Assembly (NCBI GenBank): GCA_900239685.1
Contig: OENT01000553.1
Span: forward strand, 1-64,000
Source: Rotaria macrura
Lineage: Eukaryota; Rotifera; Eurotatoria; Philodinida; Philodinidae
Direction of reading: 5' to 3'
DNA length: 64,000 nucleotides
Below, in pieces: positions 1 to 10,462 of the stretch. How positions within the stretch are numbered: position 1 is the first letter of the stretch; each line of letters begins with the position of its first letter. The position numbers and the translations under genes are program-made. Under the pieces are notes generated by a model. That model was not told the origin of the DNA and did no database searches. It saw only the letters and a program-made list of their open reading frames with translations.

Positions 1-113
1 GTCAATCCCAATCCCAATTCTTGTCAATCCTAGTCAATCCCAATTCCAATTCCGGTCAAGACCAGTCAATCCCAAGAATTGGGATTGACCAGAATTGGAA
101 TTGGGCATCCCTA
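1..113. mobile_element. right end of a hAT-type DNA transposon (truncated by window start)
   Basis: The stretch is an array of short AATCCCAATT / GGTCAATCCC motifs on both strands and ends in GGGCATCCCTA at position 113. Read from the outside this is TAGGGATGCCC, a hAT-like terminal motif of the same kind as the two TAGGGGTG ends at 1571 and 2086. The rest of the element lies outside the window, so neither transposase nor target duplication can be checked. A plain satellite is the alternative. Confidence 0.5.
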
Positions 114-1029
114 ACAAAAAATCAAAGATTCCTAAAGATTGAAGATAGAAATAATAGAGATCCGATCACTAGAAGATCACTTATAATGGATTGAGATTAT
201 GGAGAAAGGAAATTAGTATTGTAATTTGTGGTGGCACTAGATCGTGTTTTGTTTAATAATATTTATTTATGTGTACGTCTTATGAATTGGTTTAGATTTC
301 AGTTAGGCTATTTCTTTTTAGATCAAAGATCATCGGAGAGATTGTTTTAGAGAAGGAGTTGTATTTTTTGGGATCCTTGGGTTGTGCTTTATGTTTATTT
401 TTGGAAATAGAAGACGATTGAACTTGATGCAGACACAATAAATATTGTGGAATTTATGATGTCAGTAGTTTGTTTTTGGTTGATTGAAATATTCGGGTTC
501 ACTGTAAAAAATTTCTGCATCCCATGAAACCGGAAGGGGTTCAGAAATCGACTCGGAAACCTTTATCCGTTTCCAAGAGGGTTTCCGAACAGTGAAAGCG
601 TTTCTAAAAGTACCGTTTCGGTTTCCAACAGTTCTCAATTGAACACTCTAATAGTATTCTAGAATACCGTTTACTTGCTATCAGAAACCCAAATAGTTTC
701 TCGAAAACCGAAAGTGTATTGTCGAAAACTCATATGAACAGAAAAACTCAGACGGTACCCGAGTTGGTATTCGAAAATACCCTCTCATCTCCTGAACAGT
801 TTCCGGAAAAACCCAATTTGAAAATGGTATCATAGGTAACTAAAATAGGTTTCCGAAGTTTGATTGAACATTCTTAGGGGTTTCTGAAGATTTGAACAGT
901 TGTTTAGCGTCCATCAATTTTTTGATTGACATCCAGAAAATTCACAAAGAAATAAATGCCCATTTCAACCTTATTTTTCGATATTCTTTCTCGTACTCAG
1001 CTGCAAAGATTTTTATTAAGAAAAATACG
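114..1029. repeat. gene-free stretch; degenerate GTTTCCGAA-type motif cluster at about 490-905
   Basis: No coding region is visible. Between about 490 and 905 the motifs GTTTCCGAA, GTTTCGG and their complements recur roughly every 20-50 bases, with GAACAGT beside several of them. The density resembles the subterminal motif arrays of the hAT ends nearby, but I find no TIR here, so the family is unassigned. 114-490 shows nothing recognisable. Confidence 0.35.
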
Positions 1030-1210
1030 GTTATACAAAGGGTGCTACAAAAGTTTTATCGTGCACCGTAAGGGAACATGTGAATTCCTTGCTAAGATTG
1101 CCATCGTAACGTGGGGATATCTTCATGGTTATGTAGAAAAACTGAGGGTCCTACGTGTTAGGCGTTGCGAGATATTCGGGTCTTTTCGACAACTATCAAT
1201 CATTTTCACA

Positions 1211-1570
1211 ATGGCAATCTCACTGTCTAGAGAACAATTTCGTACAATGATTCTGTATGACTGGAAAATTGGCTTGAATCACAGAGAGAGCAATGCTCAT
1301 TTGGTTGCAGCTTGAGGGACCAAGCACCTTCCGATCGAACAGTTCTCAATTGGTTTCGTGAATACGAATGTGGAAAACTGGACGTTTCTGATTCACCTCG
1401 TTCTGGACGACCGAGGACTGCAGCAACCGATTAATGATCGATGCTATTCGATTAATAATTGACGATGATCCGCATGCGAGATGTCAACAGATCGATTGTT
1501 CCTTGGGGATAAAGTCGCTAGCAGTATATTCAATCCTACACAATCATTTAAAATTACGGAAGGTCTGCGC
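1211..1570 (+). pseudogene. mariner-family transposase, N-terminal remnant
   Basis: Translation from ATG 1211 gives MAISLSREQFRTMILYDWKI, the start of a mariner transposase first helix-turn-helix. A frame change near 1313 leads into the second HTH, with NWFREYECGKLDVSDSPRSG and the GRP AT-hook-like linker. After a stop at about 1431 the frame reads on to IDDDPHARCQQID, LGIKS and SILHNHLKLRKVCAR. The catalytic DDD domain is absent: the copy ends at 1570, exactly where a TAGGGGTG hAT end begins. The sequence near 1035-1065 (GGTGCTACAAAAGTTTTATC) resembles a mariner 5' terminal region. It is an inactive fossil of a plain DNA transposon with at least one frameshift, one stop and loss of its 3' two thirds. 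Confidence 0.85.
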
Positions 1571-2085
1571 TAGGGGTGACACTTTAAATTTTCTTTAAAC
1601 TTAAAGTTAAAGTTGAACTTTAAACTTTAAAAGTTGAAGTTAAAGTGTACGCACTTTAAACTTTTACTTTTAAAATATTAAAGTTAAAGTAGATAAGTTT
1701 TTAAATTTTACTTTAAAAATATTAACGTTGATTTGTTTTAATATGTTCAATCCGGATATGGTCAAAACCAGTCAGCGGTCACCCATGCAAATGAAGAATT
1801 CGAAATCAAAAGTAGAGAAAGATGAGTTTACTATTGTAAAGAGCATGATCAATAGTGTATGAAACGACAACGTTTCTGTTTCTGAGCAACTTTATATGTT
1901 TCAAACACACGAAATTTGTCTTTGGCTAATGAACTCAAAAATTTGCCTGAAATATAGTAGTGGAATACGCCTTTAAATAAACACGAATGAGTAGAATAAA
2001 AACTCTTCAATTAGATATGAATTGACAGAATACGAGGTACTCTTCCAATATTTAACCGTTATACGAACGTTAGCCTAACGTTAGG
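1571..2085 (+). mobile_element. left end of a second hAT-type element, inserted in the mariner copy
   Basis: TAGGGGTGAC starts at 1571, immediately after the mariner codons for KVCAR. It is followed to about 1740 by a dense array of CTTTAA/TTAAAG motifs, that is, a subterminal motif array as in hAT elements. I find no matching right end in this window. Upstream GTCTGCGC (1563-1570) would be one half of an 8-bp target duplication, and its partner is not present where the next element starts. The inner part (1740-2085) is unrecognised; the copy looks truncated, probably by the unit that starts at 2086. Confidence 0.5.
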
Positions 2086-2388
2086 TAGGGGTGGTACTTT
2101 TCCGTTAATTTAAAATTAACGTTAACTAAAACCGTTAACCGTTAATTTTAATGAATTAACGGTTTTCGTTAACGTTAGTATTAACGTTAACGGTTTTTCG
2201 TTAACCGTTAATTTACCGTTAATTAACGCATTAACGTATAAAACCAATCATATATCGTTTATTTTCGAATTTTTTCATCGAAAAATCAACATTTACACAA
2301 TAAGTATGATTATGCTTTAGATCAAAATGTCACTATGAGCTACGAATTGAAATCATATCTATATTAACCCAATCTCATCTTACAAGAT
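2086..2388 (+). repeat. left long inverted end of the 12.45-kb hAT element
   Basis: The first 150 bases are almost entirely CGTTAA/TTAACG motifs (more than ten copies in both orientations), the expected layout for subterminal transposase-binding sites. The inner half (AACCAATCATATATCG to ATCTCATCTTACAAGAT) is unique sequence that recurs in reverse complement at 14222-14380 with few differences. Confidence 0.8.
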
Positions 2389-3850
2389 ATCGTTGAATTT
2401 TCATATCAGTATTTTCGTAGAATATGAGAACCTTAAAGTAGGGCATTTTAACTCAGTTTGAAGTCGACATGTAAATTTTGTTAATCATTGCTATTTATGT
2501 TCAATAGTCTTTAGCGAATAGCACGTTCATTCGAAATATTTTTTAAACATAACTGGAGCACTTTTTCGACAATTATCACGATAAGAAAAGTAGATTAATT
2601 GAGAGCTGTTCGTCTTACCTACCAAAAATTATCAATAAGCACACTTCTTCGACGATTTCCTATGATATTTATGAATATTATTAGTTGTCACAGTAAAATA
2701 GACTTGGTATGTAAGTTTCTCAATACTTTTGCTATTGGTTTATGAGAATACATAACAGTACGTCACACAATCACGTCGATAGTTATAAATATACGAGTTG
2801 AAAATCGTAAAAACAAGTGTTAAACACAGTTTTTAATTTTTGGATGATTAGCTAATTTTGACAATTAAAAATTGATTGGTATTATATTAGATAGTCTTGA
2901 AAAAAAATCAAGAGCGTTATAGATATATTGATAAAAGATATAACAGTAAATATATTTACCTAGCCATACACACCATACTTTCTAAGTAGATTCTATCAAC
3001 TTACGACACAGTTCCAAGCTTAATCAATAATTATGTCGTCATGATGATTTCGATCACAATTTCAATCTAATAAATGAAGTTTTTCTCATACACTAGAGAA
3101 AAATGAGGTAGTAGTACATACTATGGGGTCGAACATGATAAGTTTGATAAAATAATATTTTTTTATACTATTATATCAGATCTATTTCACTCAGTTCTTC
3201 TTGATTGAATAAGAAAAACGAAATCAACTGTCTATGAAAATCAGAACATTTTGGAAAGGAAATATAACAGTTTCCTTAAAGCTTAGAAAACTGTCTTGAT
3301 TGATTTATAAAATTACGTCTGTTTCAGAACGTGATCACATGGATATTTACCAAGAAATATACATTTAATTAAAAAAAGTGCATGAAATAGTGAAGAGAAA
3401 AATAGTAGTCAATATCGAACAATATTCTCAGATTTCAAGTATTTGCAGAAATTCTGAATATGCTGTTTTCAACTCAATTTTATTTAAAGAAAACTCTCCA
3501 GAAAGTTTACAAATCAGATGAAAACACATTACATTTCTGCATTTATAATTAGAAAGTTTTATTAAATAACTCAATATTGCAGCTTTTGAGAAATTAAACT
3601 CTGTTAAAGAGACAAAACTAATTCAACAAAGCTCAACTATTTTATACGAAAATCGATTCTACTATCATCCTCTTAATGAAATGTTAAGCAATTTTTTGTA
3701 TTAATCAGACTTAATTTGTGAAAGATACTGAAGATGAAAAACGTTTCTAAACATAACGATAGCTGCTACAGATTTCAATTTTCATGACTCAATACTATGT
3801 TGTTCTTAGTGTGGGTATTGATTAAAAAAATGAACTTTATTCTAACTTAC

Positions 3851-6800
3851 ATGCATGAAATTTTTTTGATGTGGTTCCATTTTTTCTTCGAAATATAGAT
3901 CCAATTTTTCCAATAGACATCTTTTGATGAACTTGAGCCCGGTCGATTCGTTTTTTTCTGGTTTTGTCAGAAAGAAACGTAAAGCATATGGAACTAAAAT
4001 ACGAAAGAAGTTGTTAGATGCATTTTACAAGCTTCAATGGTTGATTTTTTTCGATGAACTGTACAGTAGATGAAAAGTCGGTGTACCCAAAAATTCAAAT
4101 ATCATCTTGAAGACCGAGACGAATAAACTTAATCTTTTATCAGCGATAGAGACATGTTCAAAGATTATATTCATAAGCATCTGCTTAGGAAAACCTTTTT
4201 TTGTATTATGAGTATGGATCAAAACAAAGAAATGTTACTGTAGCACAAATAGAAAAATACAATATGCTTTATTGACGATATCTCCACATTCTTTCGTGGG
4301 TTTAAACACCGAATGCTTCGCTGTCATTAATGTAAGAATCAAATCGTTTACTCGAGTAATAAAGAACATGCAAATTTTTGAGTTGAACTAATGTTTCTCA
4401 CTCTCTAGATCGCACCTTCCCTCTTTGTGAACTGGTAGAATTACTTTGTTCTGATCTATAGTTATACTGAGAAAAAAGTATTTCTTAAGGGTTTTTTACA
4501 GATATAAATTTCACTCACGTTTCTATAATTGTTAAAATGAAGTTCTTTTGACCGAGTCTTTATGTATCTAGTTATTTAATTTTCTCGGTAAAATCACTTT
4601 TAGCCTACCCTGTACTTTCTTGTTGACATTCAAGTATATTACTTACTTGAATAAGCTAATGCTAATGTTGGATAATTTTTTGCTGAGATAGCAGTCGTCG
4701 CACCGAAAAATGGCTTAAGTACAATTTGAAGGTCTTTTATTGTACACCAGTCATCATTAGTAAATTCAAATTTCTTATTGCCAAGTTTTATTTGTTGAAC
4801 GGAACTGATGTTTGGTACCTTGTGCGGCCTGCTGTTGATTTCGTCTATAATCGCTTGATGTTTGATAAAACGATCCACCATGATAAAAGTTGTATTCCAA
4901 CGAATTTCGATATCTGTTACAAGTGCAGCAGTAATTGGTGGATCATGGATTTTTTCTCGCTGTTGTACATAATCGGTAACAGCACGTGTAGAATTAATAT
5001 TGTTAATAAAACCACGCATTCGATCAATTAATTGTCGAATTGAAGTACGAATGTCTTGAAGATCAATTGATCGATAATCATCATTTTCTTCATTGTCATC
5101 AGAATTATCATTTTCATCGGCATAACTAACATTATCTTCATCTTCATAGTCGTCGTCAGCAGCATTGTTAAATTCTTTATCACTATCAGCTGCATTGCCA
5201 TCTGTTAAATTATCATCATCATCTTCCAATTCTTCAGATATATCGAGACGATCGAAATCTGATGATGCATCATCATCCTCTGAATTATTATCGATTACAT
5301 CAATTGTTGTACGTGATGCTTGCTTTCTGAAACAAGAATGAAAAAATGGTTTTTTCTTGAACACTAATAAGGTAATAATACGATAGATTATAGACTACAT
5401 CAATCCAGTAATAATCTCATAAATTGAATAGGTGCTTACCTCTTATATATAGAATTAATACATTTTTATTTTGATTCGGTCTCGATAGCCCACTCATCTA
5501 ACAACGAAAGTCATATTCACTAGTCGACGATCTTAACATTGTTCTTTCTAGCTTCTTGTAGATACATTCTTGTTTGGTGAGGGAAGAATCACGTCGCCAA
5601 ACAAGATTCCTTTTTCTTTCTTGTCTAAAAATCTTTGCTGATCTCACAAGAATTGTGAATATCTGAGGTTTCTTGCCAGATTCTATATCTTCTTGAATAT
5701 CCGATAAGATTTTTCTTTCCTTCCTTCAGCTGAATTTGGTCTGATGTTCATGAATAAATTCAGCAACACCAGACTAGATGGTGATTGAAGAAATGAAAGA
5801 AGAATCTTATCGGATCTTCAAGATATAGAATCTGGCAAGAAACCTCAGATATTCACAATTCTTGTGAGATCAGCAAAGATTTTTAGACAAGAAAAAAAAA
5901 GGAATCTTGTTTGGCGACGTGATTCTTCCCTCACCAGAGAAGAATATATCTACAAGAAGCTAGAAAGAACGATGTCAAGATCGTCGAGTAGTGTTCTTTC
6001 TACTGTCGATACGCTCTTGATTCCAATATCCTTATAGATTTTATTCCAAAGATTTTGAAATGAATATTTATTATGTTGATGATCCTCGCTTGGCTAGCTG
6101 TTTATCTGTTACTACGATTTTATTACCGTCAAATTGAATATAATTTTGATTCAATTTCTAGAAATTTATTTTTGTTTTATTTTCAAACAATTCTACATGT
6201 ATAACTGTGATGTAGTCGTCGTAATCATTTGTATCAGCCCTGTTGGCACAATTGGTGGCAAGACAAGAACAGTACTATTTAAGTTCCTCTATTCTTATGA
6301 TTGTTCTCGCTTTGATGTTGGTCCATTAGATAGTGAATGTACTAATCGTGAAATAGTTACTTGTAAGCCACCTTCAAGGTATTTTGTTCATTGCACAACA
6401 AATTCATTCAAAAAAATGAATTATTCTATGTTATACGCTTGATTATACTTAGAAACCATAGACAGTTATATATATATATATATATATATAATCTGGTCAT
6501 AGATTTGTCTTCAGCTTCAAATCTCCTAGAAATTAATTTTTTGTCGTTAATATTTATATCACAGATGTAGATAGAATTAGTGTCAATTAGATTATATCGG
6601 ATTGAGCAGAACTGGACGGTTAACTAATAGTAATCTACTCTCTAGATAATTAGTTTGAGATAATTCAGTCAGCTGCAGATAAAAGTTCTTATTGAATACT
6701 TGGTGAGAATCATTAAATATTTAGTAGACAATCGAATATGTTTTCATACTAAAAGAAAAGTTAAGTTGAAATATCAGCCATCGATCTAACGGCTACGACT

Positions 6801-9800
6801 ACCAGTGAGTCTAAAACTCATACTGCAATTGAGCTACACCATCCAACGACTATTATTAACGGCCTTGTCTCAGTTCAAAGCGATGATACAAACGATATTG
6901 CCAAAATAAACAATGAAGAATATATCTTTTCAATGTTAGATGATTTGTTTTCTTCATTGCTTTACAGAATAAGACCAGCAAATACTATGCGCCATGCTCA
7001 GCAAGACACTGTAGTTCAATTATCATTTATGAATCAAAGTCTCTTGAAAATAACATCTCGATTATTAAAGGAACAGGAATATTTATCACGTGAGAACTGA
7101 ATTGGCTCAAAAAGCTATATCAGCCTATTCCAAAGACACTGCCTCTTGATTAAGCAATATATCTTATCCTAAATTAGTCAAAAGCCATGAATTTCATTTC
7201 ACTGTTATGAGGAGATGATTATATCCAAATCTGTACAAATATTTTGTATGTGAAGTGCTCTGGACTATATTTTAAAACAAAGAATTTTACCTTTTCTTCT
7301 TTGCTTTCTCCCATAATCCTAAACCGTTTTTGACCACCAGATTAATATTATGAGCGATGCAAGAGAATCGTTCACCAGGCTTAATTTCATTAAGTGCTTT
7401 CTTTACATCACTACCATTATCACCAACTATACCACAGACTTTGTCTTGGATATTTAAACGTTGTAATTCATAAAGAATGTACTTTTTGATATTTTCTGAT
7501 TCGTGAGAACCAGTAAATCGACGAAATCCCAATACCAACGGAATCGATTCATATTTTTTATTAAATGCATGACCAGTTAAGCAAATGAAAGATTTCTTCT
7601 TTTTGGTCCATGTGTCAACGGTGATTGCAATAGCAGGAACTGAAGCAAGTACTTCTCTAAGTTGTTGACGATATTCGTGATACAAAATACCTAGACGACG
7701 ACGTACAGTTTTTCGACTAGGACCACGACTAAAATAATACCAATTCATATTATATCTGATCCAATTTCATATTTCTAATACAAAGTATAAAATTCATTTT
7801 ATTTTCATAATCTTATCAGTTCACGTCAGGATTTCCAAGCATGATTGGTGGAGTAAAATACTATTTTAAATTTGTCAGTGAATTGTGTGAAGTCTTTACA
7901 ATATATACATTGTTGAAAACAACACACAGACTGTACTTTATCACAAAACATAGCATTATACTATGTAGAGCAACAGTAAAAGATTAATATATCGTTAACA
8001 GAGTCTAATTGATAGACTAATATTGGTGACAGAATTGAAATTCCTTGATGAACTGTTGCGCAAATGATGCTACAGTGATATTCTAAGTCAAGATACACGC
8101 TCTACATCTCAACGTGTTCTGTTCTGCTGAAAACATTTTCGTATGACAATGTATTGACGTTAACCTAATAGAATCAGGTCATCACTTTTGCTTAACAACG
8201 GTATTGCTTTGTCTAGCTGACGATCAGATTATTTCAATAAACACTCCAGTATCTAACTATTATCACAGAAGCAAGATGTATAAGACCAAATAATATACTG
8301 TTTATTGAGAAATTGTAGTTGATTAACTTGTTTCATGTTAGGGAAACTTTATTCTATCTATGTCACTATCAGAGAGCGAATAGTGTTGGGTAAGTGCGTA
8401 CTCTAAGCTATGTTCTATTAAATATTATAGGCTACTATGGTTTTCATTTTAAATAAACACTTTAATCTGGAATCCCACTGAGAGTCTGTGGGGAAAATGG
8501 GAGGGGGAGTTGGATGTCAGACTTGAAAAAACTGTAGATTACCCTTTAAATCACGACCTTTAGAATCGAAAGTTTACGATACAGGATGTTTTGAAAAGAT
8601 GTCCTCAATGTAGGAGCGTATATACAATGATTCTTCAAATTGAGACACTTCCAGATATCTTCTCATGCTCCTATTCTTCCCTTGGTAGCAGATTCTATAT
8701 TAGAATCTAACTGTATAGCGTAATGCATCACCTGTACTATTGTCCTTAAAAAATTTAAATTTATTTTCATATGTTATTGATGAATGCTGTAGGCTACGTT
8801 TCTAAATTAAAATATAAAATAATTGTAGTCTGATAAGTATGTAATTTCTTCACACAATGTTTGACGACGATACCTTTCATAAGACTAAATGAAGCAATTA
8901 CAATACGTTGAAGTCACGATTACCATTCCTTTTTTATCTGTGAAACATTAGCAAAAAAACATTTTAACAATAACAATAGTACCGATTAGACTGTTTTACA
9001 AAATTTTTAAATGTTCCAAAGCCTTCGCTGAAACTTGAAGAGTTCAAGTTAGTTCTTGAGTGCTTTAAATAGTCCATGTTTTTATTTTTGTGACGATAAA
9101 AATTAATATTTTGGATGCCAATGATCATGAGTGATGCATCGATCACCCACAGTTGTAATATAATCAATATTAAAAGCACTTTTTGATCAAGGTAGAATCT
9201 TCTTCAAAATTAATGTAGGCGCTTGTAAATTTATAGAAATATAAAATTCTTTAAGAACCACTTCTGTTGAATTGGTGAATATGCACAATAGGTTCATGGG
9301 CCATTTAATTCAATGTGAAGAATAATAATTTTAAATTAGGAAGCAAAATACGAAAACGAAAAGCAACTAGCAGGTAGCAACGATGCAAAGTACAGAATAG
9401 GACATACGTAAACAAAGAAAAATTTTCTGTTTGAAATGCAGGAAAGAATAAGAGATATTTTTTCTGAGTATCGGTTAGCTTGAGCTACTTTAAGCTACGA
9501 GCAATTTTTAACTTTCTGTATTTTGTACTAGATTAATGATACGAAAGAGCATATTTAAGTTCCACATATTAGCACCGTTAGTTGTTGCGCTGATTATCTT
9601 TTTTCATATGCAGAGAACTTAGTTGTTGACGAATGTTGAACACGAAGCTTTACGCACAACTGAACTCATCTTTTTGTAGTTTTTATCATTTTATTAAATA
9701 GACGTCAACATATCGACAGTTTCATTCAGTCATAATGATTTTATTTCATTCATATACAACGCAGCATATTAAGTCATGATGAAGTATACCGAAGAACTTC

Positions 9801-10462
9801 ACTAAGGATGATACATAAAGCACTTGCTCAATAGTATCTTAAACTAAACATAATCCTCACTCACGACTCAAACTAGATTCTGCGCTGATGAACGACAGAC
9901 TATTCAAAGAAACTGCTGCAGACAAAAGAATTCATACAACTTTTTCGTCACTTCTTTTTTGAACCAGCTAATTCGTTATTGATTAGTGACACGTTTTGTA
10001 TCACTTATAAATCAGACTATGACATACAATAGAAGTATATATTTGAAACTAATCATCAATTAGTGTTTTATAAGTTTCTATGATAGAAAGTAGACCAAAC
10101 CACTTACATAAAATATTTCATACACATCAAATAATTTAATGAAAAGAAACAGAACATTTACGTTCAATAAGAGATCAATAGAAATAAGTATTCAACATCA
10201 GTTAAACCACTTACTATCCAGGACAAATACCATTGAGAAATTTCGACATTCCCAACCGACGGAAATCGCCGAACGGACGACCGTCAGTAATAATACAATC
10301 AAGTACAGCTTCGTGGAGTTCTCGTTTCTTTTCTGGTTTGATTTGCTTCGGATTTGTTGCAGATTGATTACGTTGGGATTCGAACAGCATTTCTGACATA
10401 TTATGAGCTCGACCTAGGTGACTGCGAAGGTTGGCATCGCTGCTGCTTGAAATTCTGATTAA
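3851..10462 (-). CDS. hAT-family transposase, four recognisable exons
   Basis: Exons on the minus strand: 10462-10215, 7728-7291, 5326-4647 and 3993-3851. All borders are AG..GT and the phases fit (2, 2, 1, 0). Exon 1 carries the end of a BED zinc finger (NLRSHLGRAHN) and the pre-catalytic motif ITDGRPFGDFRRLG..LNGICPGY, which joins RGPSRKTV of exon 2. Exon 2 has the RNase H-fold residues TVDTWT and VGDNGSD and the CxxH of SCIAHNINL. Exon 3 starts with about 75 very acidic residues, then the RWNTTF motif and DWCTIKDLQIVLKPF..YPTLALAY. Exon 4 gives a YALRFFLTKP...CLLEKLDLYFEEK segment. The 5' half of the BED finger, a start codon and the C-terminal dimerisation region with the last catalytic Glu were not found, so the gene is incomplete or its outer exons are too diverged to see. 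The reading frame in the four exons is uninterrupted, which suggests a fairly young copy. Confidence 0.75.
5519..5992. repeat. 474-bp near-perfect palindrome (foldback/MITE) in a transposase intron
   Basis: Two arms of about 220 bp (left from ACTAGTCGACGATCTTAACA, right ending TGTCAAGATCGTCGAGTAGT) are inverted copies with only a few differences and a loop of about 40-50 bp near 5745-5785. It lies in the intron between transposase exons 2 and 3 (5327-7290). No open frame and no clear target duplication are seen. It is probably a nonautonomous foldback element; its parent family is unknown. Confidence 0.8.
6467..6490. repeat. (TA)n microsatellite
   Basis: Twelve TA units in a row within the large transposase intron. 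Confidence 0.9.
6777..6844 (-). other. degenerate tRNA-like sequence (tRNA pseudogene or SINE head)
   Basis: Read on the minus strand, GGATGGTGTAGCTCAATTGC matches a tRNA 5' end with a good A box (TAGCTCAATTGC). It is followed by a 4-bp anticodon stem with a 7-base loop TTTTAGA (anticodon position UUA, which would read the stop codon UAA) and a T-arm-like hairpin GCCGT/ATGGC. The B box is poor (GTTAGATCGATGG instead of GTTCGANNCC) and the acceptor stem does not close, so a working tRNA is unlikely. It lies in the hAT intron 5327-7290. Confidence 0.3.

Noticed and set aside
956-1210. Open frame upstream of the mariner motif as a longer protein N-terminus
   Set aside because: Only residues after Met 1211 match a transposase; the upstream part is the untranslated 5' region read by chance.
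4726-5031. Plus-strand frame of 101 aa
   Set aside because: Antisense shadow of the hAT transposase exon 5326-4647.
9885-9925. Possible hammerhead ribozyme core (CTGATGA...GAAAC)
   Set aside because: The bases between the two core motifs cannot form stem II, so the match is chance.
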